DNA of 54,664 nucleotides from positions 1-54,664 of the forward strand of contig JAEYDD010000019.1 in NCBI GenBank assembly GCA_023404095.1, in the 5' to 3' direction. The stretch comes from Pseudomonadota bacterium (lineage in GTDB: Bacteria; Pseudomonadota; Alphaproteobacteria; Rhizobiales; Rhizobiaceae). The notes below the pieces were generated by a model that saw nothing but the letters and a program-made list of their open reading frames with translations, ran no database searches and was not told the DNA's origin. Every line of letters starts with the position of its first letter. The first letter of the stretch is position 1. This document shows, piece by piece, positions 1 to 8,370 of this stretch. The position numbers were made by a program, and so were the translations under genes.

Positions 1-127
1 CGATTACATCGAGATGTTCTACAACCCGAAACGCAAACACGTCAGGAACGGGATGCTGTCGCCCGTCGAGTTCGAGAAGCAGCAGAAAATCTAACCCGAG
101 GGTGTCTACGAAACTCGGGGCTATTCA
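1..127 (+). mobile_element. Right end of an IS3-family insertion sequence
   Basis: The window opens inside an insertion sequence. The transposase frame stops at 94. The following non-coding stretch ends at 127 in a terminal inverted repeat that reads TGAATAGCCCCGAG from the outside inward, with the 5'-TG end usual for IS3-family elements. Position 127 is also where the adjacent GntR reading frame loses its family resemblance, which fixes the boundary. The left end and the target duplication lie outside the window, so the exact IS name cannot be given. Confidence 0.8.
2..94 (+). CDS. IS3-family transposase (OrfB), C-terminal 30 residues
   Basis: Partial gene, cut by the window start. The visible tail has the FYNPKRKH and SPVEFE motifs that close the DDE integrase domain of IS3-family OrfB proteins (usual form: YNxxRxHxxLgyxsPxeFE). 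It catalyses transposition of the element together with the upstream OrfA. The tail looks intact and ends in TAA 33 bp before the inverted repeat, as expected for this family. Whether the whole transposase is functional cannot be seen here. Confidence 0.85.
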   Translation, partial: DYIEMFYNPKRKHVRNGMLSPVEFEKQQKI

Positions 128-342
128 GTCCCGACGCCGGGAACTCCCACGACAATGCCAAGGCGCGACAATTCCATCCTTGCGCGAGCCGCGGTCATTT
201 TACTGACACCGAAAATGGACATCAGTTCGGATTCCGAAGGTAAGCGATCGCCAGGTACCAATTTTCCGCTTTGCATTCTGTCGAGTATTTCGTCACATAT
301 TTCCTGATAGCCTTTCGTTAGCGGCTTTTTGCGTTCTTGCAT
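128..342 (-). pseudogene. GntR-family regulator, truncated after the DNA-binding domain by the IS
   Basis: About 71 residues remain, starting at ATG 342. They form a near-complete GntR winged helix-turn-helix: YQEICDEILDRMQSGKLVPG, then DRLPSESELMSIFGVSK (recognition helix), then the wing ending PGVGT, which is normally followed by F-V. The frame runs into the IS inverted repeat at 127 and stops three codons later, so the whole effector-binding domain is missing. The form of the helix resembles HutC-type GntR proteins. It may have regulated a neighbouring function, but the part lying beyond the IS is not in the window. A DNA-binding-only fragment could in principle still be made. Confidence 0.85.
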
Positions 343-560
343 TACGACAATATCCTGTTTGATCTGATCAGTTTAGCTGAGGTTGGCTCGCACTGCTTAT
401 GATTACGGGTTATGAATTCATTCAAAAGCTGACGCCCAAAGCCCAACGTTCGGCAGGGTTCTTTGAACTTGGAGCGACCAGAAGGCGCGAGTTGATTTCA
501 CACCCGGCCTTTCAAGTCATCCCTCCCCATTTTCACCCGTGGAGAAGCGCTGGCTCCCGA

Positions 561-591
561 GCTCATATGTCCCCATCGGGGACATATGAGC
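561..591. repeat. Perfect 14-bp inverted repeat with 3-base loop
   Basis: GCTCATATGTCCCC (561-574) is followed by ATC and its exact reverse complement (578-591). The stretch from 343 to about 770 holds no convincing gene: the frames there have no family resemblance and no good ribosome binding sites. The repeat could be a terminator stem without a T-run, a protein-binding site or a remnant of a mobile element. I cannot choose between these. Confidence 0.6.
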
Positions 592-776
592 GCGAAATGG
601 TTTCGCCCGCTTTACTTGCGGTCGAGCACTCGCGAGGCGATGCAAAGACTGTCAAGCCAAAGCTGTCAAGCGAAGCAAGCGCCTCCAAAAGCGCCGCTAG
701 AACCAAATACGTTATGCAAATCCGGATTTTGCGCGGCAGCCCGATATCGCGTTTGGCGACTATCTTGTATTTTAAA

Positions 777-789
777 ATATATCATATAT
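777..789. promoter_or_regulatory. Operator A: ATATATCATATAT palindrome
   Basis: A perfect 13-bp odd-centred palindrome, 31 bp before the start of the first catabolic gene (821). It sits in an AT-rich stretch that probably overlaps the -10 region. The same motif recurs at 7426, 9403 and 14110, always just upstream of operons of this locus. The likely ligand is the GntR/FCD regulator encoded third in this operon (inference), which would make the site autoregulatory. Confidence 0.8.
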
Positions 790-820
790 TATCAGGTTGT
801 GTAAGGTGGGAGGCTATCAA

Positions 821-2272
821 ATGACCCTTCAGGACCCGAGTCTTTTTCGTGAGGCAACGCTTGTTGGAAGGCGTTGGATTTCCGCCGACGGGAGCGGCAT
901 TGCCGTGAAGAACCCGGCGACGGGGGAGCTGGTCGGCTACGTGCCGAAGCTCGGCGCGAAGGAAACGAAGGAGGCGATCGACGTGGCCGCCGAAGCCCAG
1001 AAAGGCTGGGCCGCCCGTACCGCCAAGGAACGTTCGGTTGTGCTGCGCAGGTGGTTCGAGCTGATGATCGAGAACAAGGACGATCTCGGCCGCATCCTGA
1101 CGATGGAACAGGGCAAGCCCCTGGCAGAGGCGACCGGCGAGATCGTCTATGGCGCAAGCTTCGTCGAATGGTTTGCCGAGGAAGCCCGCCGCCTTTATGG
1201 CGACATCGTGCCGGGACACCAGAAGGACAAGCGCATCCTCGTGATGAAGCAGCCGATTGGCGTCGTTGCGGCCATCACGCCCTGGAACTTCCCCAATGCC
1301 ATGATCACCCGCAAGGCGGGTCCGGCCTTTGCCGCCGGCTGCGCCATGGTGCTGAAGCCCGCCTCGCAGACGCCGTTCTCGGCAATCGCGATCGCCATCC
1401 TTGCCGAACGCGCCGGCCTGCCTGCCGGCCTCTTCTCGGTGATCACGGGTTCGGCCCGGGAGATCGGCGCGGAAATGACGGCGAACCCGACCGTGCGCAA
1501 GATGACCTTCACCGGTTCGACGGAGATCGGGGCGGAACTCTACAAGCAGTGCGCACCGACCATCAAGAAACTTGGCCTCGAGCTGGGTGGCAATGCCCCC
1601 TTTATCGTCTTCGACGATGCCGATCTCGATGCGGCCGTCGAGGGCGCGCTGATCGCCAAGTTCCGCAACAACGGCCAGACCTGCGTGTGCGCCAACCGCC
1701 TCTACGTTCAGGACGGGGTCTATGACGCCTTCTCGGAAAAGCTCGCCGCCGCCGTCGGCAAGCTGAAGACCGGCAACGGTTTCGACGAGGGCGTGGTGCT
1801 CGGCCCGCTGATCGATACCGCCGCGCTGGAAAAAGTGGAAGAGCATGTCTCCGACGCCGTGATCAAGGGTGGCCGCGTGGTTCAGGGCGGCAAGCGCCAT
1901 GCGCTCGGCGGCACCTTCTACGAGGCGACCGTCATTGCCGATGTGACGCCGGACATGGCCGTGGCAAAGGAAGAGACCTTCGGACCCGTCGCCCCGCTCT
2001 TCCGCTTCACGGACGAGACCGACGTCATCGCCCAGGCCAACGACACGGAGTTCGGCCTTGCATCCTATTTCTACGCCAAGGACCTGTCGCGCGTCTTCCG
2101 CGTGGCCGAGGCGCTGGAATACGGCATGGTCGGCGTCAATACGGGCCTGATCTCGACGGCGGAAGCGCCGTTCGGCGGCGTGAAGCTCTCCGGTCTCGGC
2201 CGTGAGGGTTCCAGATACGGCCTCGAGGAGTTCACCGAGATCAAATATGTCTGCCTCGGCGGCATCGCCTGA
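821..2272 (+). CDS. gabD: NAD(P)-dependent succinate-semialdehyde dehydrogenase-type aldehyde dehydrogenase
   Basis: Cytosolic aldehyde dehydrogenase of 483 residues, the usual GabD length. Seen: ITPWNFP near 152-158 (cofactor pocket), TFTGSTEIG near 229-237, the general base Glu254 in LGLELGG, and the nucleophile Cys288 in NNGQTCVCANR, with a second Cys at 290 as in GabD-type enzymes. The start is ATG 821, preceded by GGGAGG at 808-813; an upstream TTG at 797 in frame is less likely. It is the first gene of the operon under operator A, followed 53 bp later by the GMC oxidoreductase. In this setting the true substrate may be another short hydroxy- or keto-aldehyde rather than succinate semialdehyde; the gene symbol reflects family only. 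Confidence 0.88.
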   Translation: MTLQDPSLFREATLVGRRWISADGSGIAVKNPATGELVGYVPKLGAKETKEAIDVAAEAQKGWAARTAKERSVVLRRWFELMIENKDDLGRILTMEQGKPLAEATGEIVYGASFVEWFAEEARRLYGDIVPGHQKDKRILVMKQPIGVVAAITPWNFPNAMITRKAGPAFAAGCAMVLKPASQTPFSAIAIAILAERAGLPAGLFSVITGSAREIGAEMTANPTVRKMTFTGSTEIGAELYKQCAPTIKKLGLELGGNAPFIVFDDADLDAAVEGALIAKFRNNGQTCVCANRLYVQDGVYDAFSEKLAAAVGKLKTGNGFDEGVVLGPLIDTAALEKVEEHVSDAVIKGGRVVQGGKRHALGGTFYEATVIADVTPDMAVAKEETFGPVAPLFRFTDETDVIAQANDTEFGLASYFYAKDLSRVFRVAEALEYGMVGVNTGLISTAEAPFGGVKLSGLGREGSRYGLEEFTEIKYVCLGGIA

Positions 2273-2325
2273 GGAGGGGCGGAGATGCTTGGTCAAAATG
2301 GGAAAGCGTGGCTGGGAGGAAAGTC

Positions 2326-3930
2326 GTGACGGATTATGTAATTGTAGGCGGGGGGTCGGCCGGCAGTGCGCTCGCCGGCAGACTGGCCATGTCGAATGCG
2401 GGCAGAGTGACCGTTCTCGAAGGGGGGCCGCGGGATCGTCATCCGCTGATCCATATTCCCGCGGGTTTCGTGAAGTTGCTCGATTCGAACCTGCTGTATC
2501 ACTACAAGACCGAGCGGCAGGATGGTCTCGGCGGGCGTACGCCGATCATGCCGCAGGGGGCTGTTCTCGGCGGCGGCGGATCGGTCAATGCCACCATCTA
2601 TATCCGCGGCCAGCGTATCGACTATGATACCTGGTCGTCACAGGGGGCGAGGGGGTGGTCCTATTCGGAGGTGCTGCCCTACTTCCGTCGCGCCGAGGAC
2701 AATGACCGCTTCTCCGATGCCTACCACGGTACGAATGGCCCGCTCGGCGTTTCCGATCTCCGGCAGGTCAACGAATTGACGCGCGCTTTTGTGCGCGGCG
2801 CGCAGGAAGCGGGCATTCCCTTCACCTCCGATTTCAACGGCCGCCGCCAGCGTGGTGTCGGCTACAACCAGACCACGACACGCAATGCGCGGCGCTGTAG
2901 CGCCGCGGTCGCCTATCTGCGGCCTGCACTCGCCAGCGGCAATCTCGACATTCAGACCGGCTGCTTCGTCACCCGCATTCTGTTCGAAGGCGACCGCGCA
3001 GTCGGCGTGGAATACCGGCAGGACGGCGCGCTGCGCACGATCCGTGCGGAGAAGGAGGTCATCCTTTCGGCGGGCGCCGTGCAGACGCCGAAGCTCCTGA
3101 TGCTCTCAGGTGTGGGGCCGGAGGATGAATTGAAGCGCCACGGTATCGCCATGCATCACCGCCTTGAGGGCGTCGGCCAGAACTTGCAGGATCACCTGGA
3201 GTTTCCCGCAATCCGCTACTGCACCGGCCGATATGGTTATTTCGGTGAAGATACGTTCTTCCGTTCGATGCGTAACGGTCTGCAATATCTGCTTTTCAAG
3301 TCGGGTCCGGTCATGTCGAACGTCACGGAGGCTTGCGCCTTCGTCAATGTCGACGACATGGAGGACGAGCCGAACGTGCAGATGCACTTTGTGCCGATTG
3401 TCTTCATGGATAGCGACCAGGAGCAGATCAAGCGAGCAGGGGCGACGATCAACCCGTGCGTGTTACGGCCGCTGAGTCGCGGCGAAATCCGCTTGCGCTC
3501 CACCGACCCCGCCGATCACCCGATAATCGATCCGCGCTATCTTAGCCATCCGGAGGACATGCGCCTTTCCGTCAAAGGGCTCCGGCTCGCACGCGACATC
3601 CTTGCCCAACCGGCCTTTGCCCCCTTCGTCGAAAAGAGCGAAGCCTTCCCCGGTCCGGACATCCAGGATGAGGCGACACTTCAATCTTATATCCGCTCGA
3701 AGGGAAAGACAGTGTATCACCCTGTCGGCACCTGTCGGATGGGAACGGATGATATGGCGGTCGTCGACCCGGAATTGCGTGTACGGGGCTTGAGAAATCT
3801 CAGAATTGTTGACAACTCGATTATGCCCACATTGATTTCGGGCAATACTAATGCGCCGGCCATAATGATCGGCGAAAAGGCGTCGGACATAATCCGCGGC
3901 ATCGACCCATTGCCGCCAAGCAACGCCTGA
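2326..3930 (+). CDS. GMC-family FAD oxidoreductase (choline/alcohol dehydrogenase type)
   Basis: A flavoprotein of about 534 residues that oxidises a primary or secondary alcohol. The N-terminus carries the dinucleotide-binding GGGSAGSALAGRL motif, then GAVLGGGGSVNATIYIRG (GMC signature 1), ILSAGAVQTPKLLMLSGVGP (signature 2), and a C-terminal catalytic stretch YHPVGTCRMG with the conserved His. There is no signal peptide, so it is probably cytoplasmic or membrane-associated. I take the GTG at 2326, seven bases after GGGAGG (2314-2319); an upstream in-frame GTG at 2308 has no ribosome site. It lies between the aldehyde dehydrogenase and the regulator in one operon, so it may make the aldehyde its neighbour oxidises. 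Exact substrate unknown. Confidence 0.88.
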   Translation: MTDYVIVGGGSAGSALAGRLAMSNAGRVTVLEGGPRDRHPLIHIPAGFVKLLDSNLLYHYKTERQDGLGGRTPIMPQGAVLGGGGSVNATIYIRGQRIDYDTWSSQGARGWSYSEVLPYFRRAEDNDRFSDAYHGTNGPLGVSDLRQVNELTRAFVRGAQEAGIPFTSDFNGRRQRGVGYNQTTTRNARRCSAAVAYLRPALASGNLDIQTGCFVTRILFEGDRAVGVEYRQDGALRTIRAEKEVILSAGAVQTPKLLMLSGVGPEDELKRHGIAMHHRLEGVGQNLQDHLEFPAIRYCTGRYGYFGEDTFFRSMRNGLQYLLFKSGPVMSNVTEACAFVNVDDMEDEPNVQMHFVPIVFMDSDQEQIKRAGATINPCVLRPLSRGEIRLRSTDPADHPIIDPRYLSHPEDMRLSVKGLRLARDILAQPAFAPFVEKSEAFPGPDIQDEATLQSYIRSKGKTVYHPVGTCRMGTDDMAVVDPELRVRGLRNLRIVDNSIMPTLISGNTNAPAIMIGEKASDIIRGIDPLPPSNA

Positions 3931-3984
3931 GGTTGGATGGGGTCGGAAACCGACGCAGGGCGGTCGGTGCAGACGGAGGTGCCT

Positions 3985-4656
3985 ATGACGAGCTTGAACA
4001 AACTGGACCGTGGCAACCTCTCCGAACAGGTCTATACGGCGATCCGCGAAACCTTGATGGACGGACGCTACGAACCGGGTGAACGGCTCCGCATCAACAG
4101 CCTTGCCGAGGAACTGGGCGTATCAATCACCCCGGTGCGCGAGGCGATTTTTCGCCTTGTTAGCGAGCACGCGCTGGAAATGAAGGCGGCGACCGCTATC
4201 CACGTGCGCAATCTGGCGCCGGATGAACTGCGCGAGATCCAGTTCATCCGCTACCATCTTGAAAGCGAAGCGGCAGCACTTGCCGCCGAGCGCATTACGC
4301 CGAAGGAACTCGCCAATCTGGAAAACCTTCAGGAAGCTTTCCGCGTGGCGGCTGGAGAGGATCCACAGGAGGCGTCGCTGATCAACCGGCAGTTCCATTT
4401 CGCCGTCGTCGCGGCCGCTGGCATGCCGCTAGTCTTTGCGACTGTCGAGAACATGTGGACGCTGATGGGACCGCTTCTGCGGACGTTCCACATCACTGTG
4501 CCGGTGAGGGACCTGACAAGCGGCGCGCACAAGCACTACGATCTCCTGCGAGCACTGGGCAAGCGCGACGCGGCAGGCGCGCGCGCCGCAATGCAGGAAG
4601 ACATCATCTGGGGAAAGGTCCTCGTCGACTGGCTGGAAAAGAATCGGGCGGTCTGA
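3985..4656 (+). CDS. GntR-family transcriptional regulator with FCD domain
   Basis: A regulator of 223 residues. Residues about 8-75 form the GntR winged helix (LSEQVYTAIRETLMDGRYEPGERL, here split across helices, then LAEELGVSITPVREAIFRL). Residues about 85-215 form the all-helical FCD ligand-binding domain with the usual acidic and histidine metal-ligand positions (NRQFHFAVVAAAG; HKHYDLLRAL). ATG 3985 follows GGAGG at 3975-3979; an ATG at 3937 is a possible longer start. It is the last gene of the operon headed by gabD and the only intact GntR protein in the locus, so it is the best candidate to bind the four ATATATCATATAT operators and respond to the pathway substrate. That link is inference. 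Confidence 0.9.
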   Translation: MTSLNKLDRGNLSEQVYTAIRETLMDGRYEPGERLRINSLAEELGVSITPVREAIFRLVSEHALEMKAATAIHVRNLAPDELREIQFIRYHLESEAAALAAERITPKELANLENLQEAFRVAAGEDPQEASLINRQFHFAVVAAAGMPLVFATVENMWTLMGPLLRTFHITVPVRDLTSGAHKHYDLLRALGKRDAAGARAAMQEDIIWGKVLVDWLEKNRAV

Positions 4657-4674
4657 CCGCCCGATGCTCTTTTC
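4643..4674. terminator. Bidirectional terminator between convergent genes
   Basis: ATCGGGCGGTC (4643-4653) pairs perfectly with GACCGCCCGAT (4655-4665) and is followed by GCTCTTTTC. It spans the regulator's stop codon and separates it from the convergent Fe-dependent dehydrogenase gene. Confidence 0.65.
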
Positions 4675-5851
4675 AGAAGCTCGCCAGCACGATAGTCCGC
4701 AGGTCGTTCCGATCGGCCGGCCTGAGCGAGCAGGCGACGTCCTGCCCGTAGTTCGTCATCGCAATCTCCACCAAGGCGTCAGTTTCGTTCCGCTGAAGGC
4801 CCAGGGAGCCAATCCCGCTCGAAAGGCCGACTGCCGAGAAGAAGCCATGGAGGGCTTCCGGCAGCGCACTGGCCTGTTCGGCCTCCGTCAGGCCAGCCAA
4901 GTCCGGCTGGAAGATCTTAGCCACCCTTGCCAGCCGTTTGCCCGCATGCGGCAGTGTCCAGCGCACGGTGGAAAGGAGAAAGGCGGCGCAGCTCTCGCCG
5001 TGCGGGGTATCCCCAAGCGCGCCTAGCGCTTGGCCGAGCGCGTGAGGTATGCCGACGCCAATATTGCCGAGAGTCACCCCTGCCATGTAACAGGCTTCGG
5101 CCATCCGGATGCGAGCCTCCAGATTCGACGGGTCGGCGCAGGCGAGCGGCAGGTAGGTGGCGACCAGCTCCATGGAGCGGATCGAGAACACGTCCGTCCA
5201 GCTGTTTGGCCGGTTGCCGATATAGCCCTCGAAAGCATGCAGAAAGGTGTCGATGCCTGTCGACGCAGTGAGACGTGGCGGCTTTGTGAGATGCAAAGCC
5301 GGATCGATCAACGCCACATCCGGGTAGCAGAAGGGGTGGATTATCGTGGCCTTCAGTTTGAGGTCGGGATTGGAGAGCACGGCGAAGGGTGTGATTTCCG
5401 CGCCCGTTCCGGCATTGGTCGGCACGGCGATCAGCGGCAGCCCGCGTTTCTCCGGCTGGCGGACCATGGCGTTGGTGCGGGCGGTGAAGTCCCAGGATGG
5501 GCCGCCATTCGTCACTGCGAGCGAAACAGCTTTGGCAGCATCGATGGTCGAGCCACCGCCGACCGCGATGATGACATCAGCTTGCCACTGGCGAGCCTCC
5601 GCTGCGGCAACGTCACAGGTCGCCGCGCGTGGATTGGGTACGATGTCATGCCAGAGACGGGCTTCGATGCCTGCTGCGGCAAGTCCATCGACGATCCTGC
5701 CTTCAAGGGGGGAGCCCTTGAGAAATGGATCGACAAGGAAAAAGGCGCGGCGGCCAAGCTTCACGGTTTCCTGCGGGAGGACTTCGATGGAGCCGGGGCC
5801 GAATCTCACACGCGTCGGCAGGGTGATCTGATAGGTGTCTTGAGTGCTCAT
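4673..5851 (-). CDS. Iron-containing (group III) alcohol dehydrogenase
   Basis: An NAD(P)-dependent dehydrogenase of 392 residues that interconverts an alcohol and a carbonyl, or reduces a short keto/enoyl acid as maleylacetate reductases do. Seen: the nucleotide-binding GGGSTIDAAKA at 98-108, NAGTGAEITPFAVL, and the metal-binding stretch GIPHALGQALGALGDTPHGE with paired histidines. The length is normal for the family. It starts at ATG 5851, 50 bp after the aldehyde dehydrogenase stop and in the same orientation, so both are probably transcribed from operator B. A second, more GldA-like member of the superfamily is at 14155. Substrate not predictable from sequence. Confidence 0.88.
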   Translation of the reverse strand: MSTQDTYQITLPTRVRFGPGSIEVLPQETVKLGRRAFFLVDPFLKGSPLEGRIVDGLAAAGIEARLWHDIVPNPRAATCDVAAAEARQWQADVIIAVGGGSTIDAAKAVSLAVTNGGPSWDFTARTNAMVRQPEKRGLPLIAVPTNAGTGAEITPFAVLSNPDLKLKATIIHPFCYPDVALIDPALHLTKPPRLTASTGIDTFLHAFEGYIGNRPNSWTDVFSIRSMELVATYLPLACADPSNLEARIRMAEACYMAGVTLGNIGVGIPHALGQALGALGDTPHGESCAAFLLSTVRWTLPHAGKRLARVAKIFQPDLAGLTEAEQASALPEALHGFFSAVGLSSGIGSLGLQRNETDALVEIAMTNYGQDVACSLRPADRNDLRTIVLASF

Positions 5852-5901
5852 ATTATCCTATCCGAAGAGGCGAAGGCGGCCGGAGCCGCCTTCCTAGTGG
5901 T

Positions 5902-7398
5902 TTAGAGTTCGATCCAGGTCGTCTTCAGCTCGGTATATTTGTCGAGCGCATGAAGGGACTTGTCACGCCCGTTGCCGGATTGCTTGAAGCCGCCGAAAGG
6001 CACCGTGACATCACCGTGGTCGTAGCAATTGACCCACACGCTGCCGGCCCGCAGCTTGCGGGAAATCTTGTGGGCGCGAGAGAGGTCACGTGTCCAGACT
6101 GCGGCGGCCAGGCCGTAGTTCGTATCGTTGGCGACCCGCACGGCTTCCTCGTCATCCTTCACGGTGATGGCGGACAGGACCGGTCCGAAGATTTCCTCCC
6201 GCGCAATCGTCATCGAGTTCTTGACGTCGGCGAAGATGGTGGGGTTGACATAGTAGCCGTCAAGACCGGTCTCCGGCCGCTCGCCGCCAAGCACCAGGCG
6301 CGCGCCTTCCTCGCGACCCTTGGCGATATAGCTCTCGACACGTGAGCGGTGGCCGTCCTCGACCAGCGCGCCCAGCTTCGTTTCAGGGTCGAGCGGGTCG
6401 CCCGGCCGGATCGACTTGGCGGTATCGACGACGATATCGAGGAACTGGTCCTGGATCCGTTCCGATAGGATGAGGCGCGACGGCGCGACGCAAACTTCGC
6501 CCTGGTTGAAGCAAATCGCGGTGGCGGCGCGCTCGGCGGCGGCCCGCAGTTCCGGTACGTCGTCGAGGATGATGTTCGGCGATTTGCCGCCGCATTCCAG
6601 ATAGACGCGCTTCATGTTCGACTGGCCGGCATATTGCAGGAACAGCTTGCCGACCTCGCCCGAGCCGGTGAAGGCGAGGCAATCGATATCCATATGCAGG
6701 CCCATCGCCTTGCCGGCGGTGGGGCCGAAGCCCGGAACGACATTGAAGACGCCGTCCGGAATGCCGGCTTCTGCCGCCAGTTCCGCCATGCGGATCGCCG
6801 TCATCGGCGATTGTTCGGCGGGCTTCAAGATGACGGAGTTGCCCATGGCGAGCGCCGGGGCGAGCTTCCAGGTCGCCATCAGCATCGGGAAATTCCAGGG
6901 CACCACAGCGCCGACGACGCCCACCGGCTCGCGGGTGATGGTGGCAAGCTGGTTCGGGCCGGTCGGCGCGATCTCGTCGTAGAGCTTGTCGGGGCACTCG
7001 GCATACCATTCCAGCGTGTCGAGCACGACATTGACGTCGATGGTCCGGCTCTCGCTGATCGGCTTGCCCATGTCGAGCGTTTCCAGCACCGCCAGTTCGT
7101 CCATATGCTTTTCGAACAGGGCCGCGAAACGCTGCAGGACCTTCTTGCGCTCCTTGGGGGAGCGGTCGCGCCAGACGCCGGCCTCGAAGGCACGTCGGGC
7201 GGCTGTGACCGCACGGTCGACATCGGCGGTATCGCAGGCCGCCACCTTGGCGATCACCTGGCCGTCGCGCGGCGAGATATTATCGAAGGTTTCGCCGGAT
7301 GCCGCATCGACGAAGCGGCCGTCGATAAAGGCTTGGCCTTTGATTTCAAGGCGGTTGCGGATTCCAAGGATGTCGGATTTCGACAGTTGAAGGGTCAT
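5902..7398 (-). CDS. Aldehyde dehydrogenase (PuuC/AldA type)
   Basis: NAD-dependent aldehyde dehydrogenase, 498 residues. Seen: VVPWNFPMLMA, FTGSGEVG, the general base Glu in LECGGKSPNII, and the catalytic Cys in NQGEVCVAPSR. The C-terminus PFGGFKQSGNGRDKSLHAL is typical of the gamma-glutamyl-aminobutyraldehyde/betaine-aldehyde subgroup. ATG 7398 is preceded by GGGAGGAG on the coding strand. It is the first gene of the leftward operon of operator B, divergent from the transketolase pair, with the iron-type alcohol dehydrogenase downstream. This is a different subfamily from the gabD-like gene at 821, so the locus has two aldehyde-oxidising steps or specificities. Confidence 0.9.
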   Translation of the reverse strand: MTLQLSKSDILGIRNRLEIKGQAFIDGRFVDAASGETFDNISPRDGQVIAKVAACDTADVDRAVTAARRAFEAGVWRDRSPKERKKVLQRFAALFEKHMDELAVLETLDMGKPISESRTIDVNVVLDTLEWYAECPDKLYDEIAPTGPNQLATITREPVGVVGAVVPWNFPMLMATWKLAPALAMGNSVILKPAEQSPMTAIRMAELAAEAGIPDGVFNVVPGFGPTAGKAMGLHMDIDCLAFTGSGEVGKLFLQYAGQSNMKRVYLECGGKSPNIILDDVPELRAAAERAATAICFNQGEVCVAPSRLILSERIQDQFLDIVVDTAKSIRPGDPLDPETKLGALVEDGHRSRVESYIAKGREEGARLVLGGERPETGLDGYYVNPTIFADVKNSMTIAREEIFGPVLSAITVKDDEEAVRVANDTNYGLAAAVWTRDLSRAHKISRKLRAGSVWVNCYDHGDVTVPFGGFKQSGNGRDKSLHALDKYTELKTTWIEL

Positions 7399-7425
7399 GC
7401 TCTCCTCCCTTAATTTGTGCGTGAC

Positions 7426-7438
7426 ATATATGATATAT
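7426..7438. promoter_or_regulatory. Operator B: ATATATGATATAT palindrome in a divergent promoter
   Basis: This is the exact reverse complement of operator A, placed 28 bp upstream of the leftward aldehyde dehydrogenase and 68 bp upstream of the rightward transketolase. One bound protein could control both directions. On the minus strand it reads ATATATCATATAT, flanked by further AT-rich sequence. Confidence 0.8.
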
Positions 7439-7505
7439 GATGTTAAATCCCGTCAGGCAAGCGAATGTTGCTGCCATTGGGCGGCGAGCGCAGGGAGGAC
7501 GCAGA

Positions 7506-8369
7506 TTGAATTCGGCACTGAGAAATGATTTTCGCCCCGACGAGGAGACCATCGCGCGGCTTCGCGACCGGGCGCAGTTCGTGCGGCTGGAAACGATCCG
7601 TTTGATCGAGATCGCCAAGGTCGGCCATTACACGTCCGTCTTCTCGGCGGCCGAGATTTTCGCCGCGCTCTATTATGATGTGATGCGGCTCAGCGACGAC
7701 CCGAAATGGGCCGACCGCGACCGCTTCCTGATGGGCAAGGGCCATGCGGCCGTCGGGTTGTTCCCGATCCTTGCTGATCTCGGCTACCTGCCGGTGGATG
7801 TGCTGAACGGCTATACCCGCCTCGGCAATCCGCTCGGCGACCATCCCGACATGCGCAAGGTGCCGGGCGTCGACTTTTCCTCCGGCTCCATTGGTCATGC
7901 CCTGTCGAATGGACTCGGCATGGCGCTCGCCGGGCGCATGCAGGGCCGCAGCTTCACCACCTTCGTCATGCTGGGCGACGGCGAGATGCAGGAAGGCCAG
8001 GTCTGGGAAGCCGCCATCGGGGCGGCGCACCACAAGCTCGACCGCCTGGTCGCGATCGTCGACCGCAATGGCTACCAGCTCGATGGCGCGGTGGACGACG
8101 TCATGGGCATCGAGCCGCTCGATGAGAAATGGCGCGCCTTCGGCTGGGAGGTGCATGTCGTCGACGGCCACGACATCGCCGAACTGACCGCGGCGCTGCG
8201 TCGCGCCAAGGCGGACGAGGCCCGCACGCGGCCGTGCTGCATCATCGCCCGCACCCTCAAGGGCAAGGGCGTGAGCTACATGGAGACCGAGCCCGGCTGG
8301 CACCTCGGCTATCTCGATCCGAGCGATGCCGAAGCCGCCCGCGCCGAAATCCTTTCGAAGGTGATCTGA
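7506..8369 (+). CDS. Transketolase-like protein, N-terminal (thiamine diphosphate-binding) subunit
   Basis: Split transketolase subunit of about 287 residues, the usual length for the alpha half. Seen: HYTSVFSAAEIFAALYYDVM, GKGHAAVGLFPILAD, and the thiamine-diphosphate/Mg motif GDGEMQEGQVWEAA...DRNGYQLDG. It binds the diphosphate end of the cofactor and acts as a heterotetramer with the next gene, moving a two-carbon ketol unit between sugars. I take TTG 7506 as start, because GGAGGACGCAG precedes it exactly as before the importer gene at 9469; the ATG at 7437 would lie inside operator B. The substrate may be non-phosphorylated or branched, as no sugar kinase is present in the locus. Confidence 0.88.
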   Translation: MNSALRNDFRPDEETIARLRDRAQFVRLETIRLIEIAKVGHYTSVFSAAEIFAALYYDVMRLSDDPKWADRDRFLMGKGHAAVGLFPILADLGYLPVDVLNGYTRLGNPLGDHPDMRKVPGVDFSSGSIGHALSNGLGMALAGRMQGRSFTTFVMLGDGEMQEGQVWEAAIGAAHHKLDRLVAIVDRNGYQLDGAVDDVMGIEPLDEKWRAFGWEVHVVDGHDIAELTAALRRAKADEARTRPCCIIARTLKGKGVSYMETEPGWHLGYLDPSDAEAARAEILSKVI

Positions 8370-8370
8370 C

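Noticed and set aside
399..824. Open frame of 141 codons before the gabD-like gene
   Set aside because: No family resemblance, no ribosome site, and it contains the inverted repeat at 561-591 and operator A; taken as chance.
782..2296. Long minus-strand frames over real genes (also 9145-10893, 10973-12205 and 33558-34463)
   Set aside because: Antisense shadows caused by GC-rich third positions; their translations are Arg-, Gly- and His-rich without domains.
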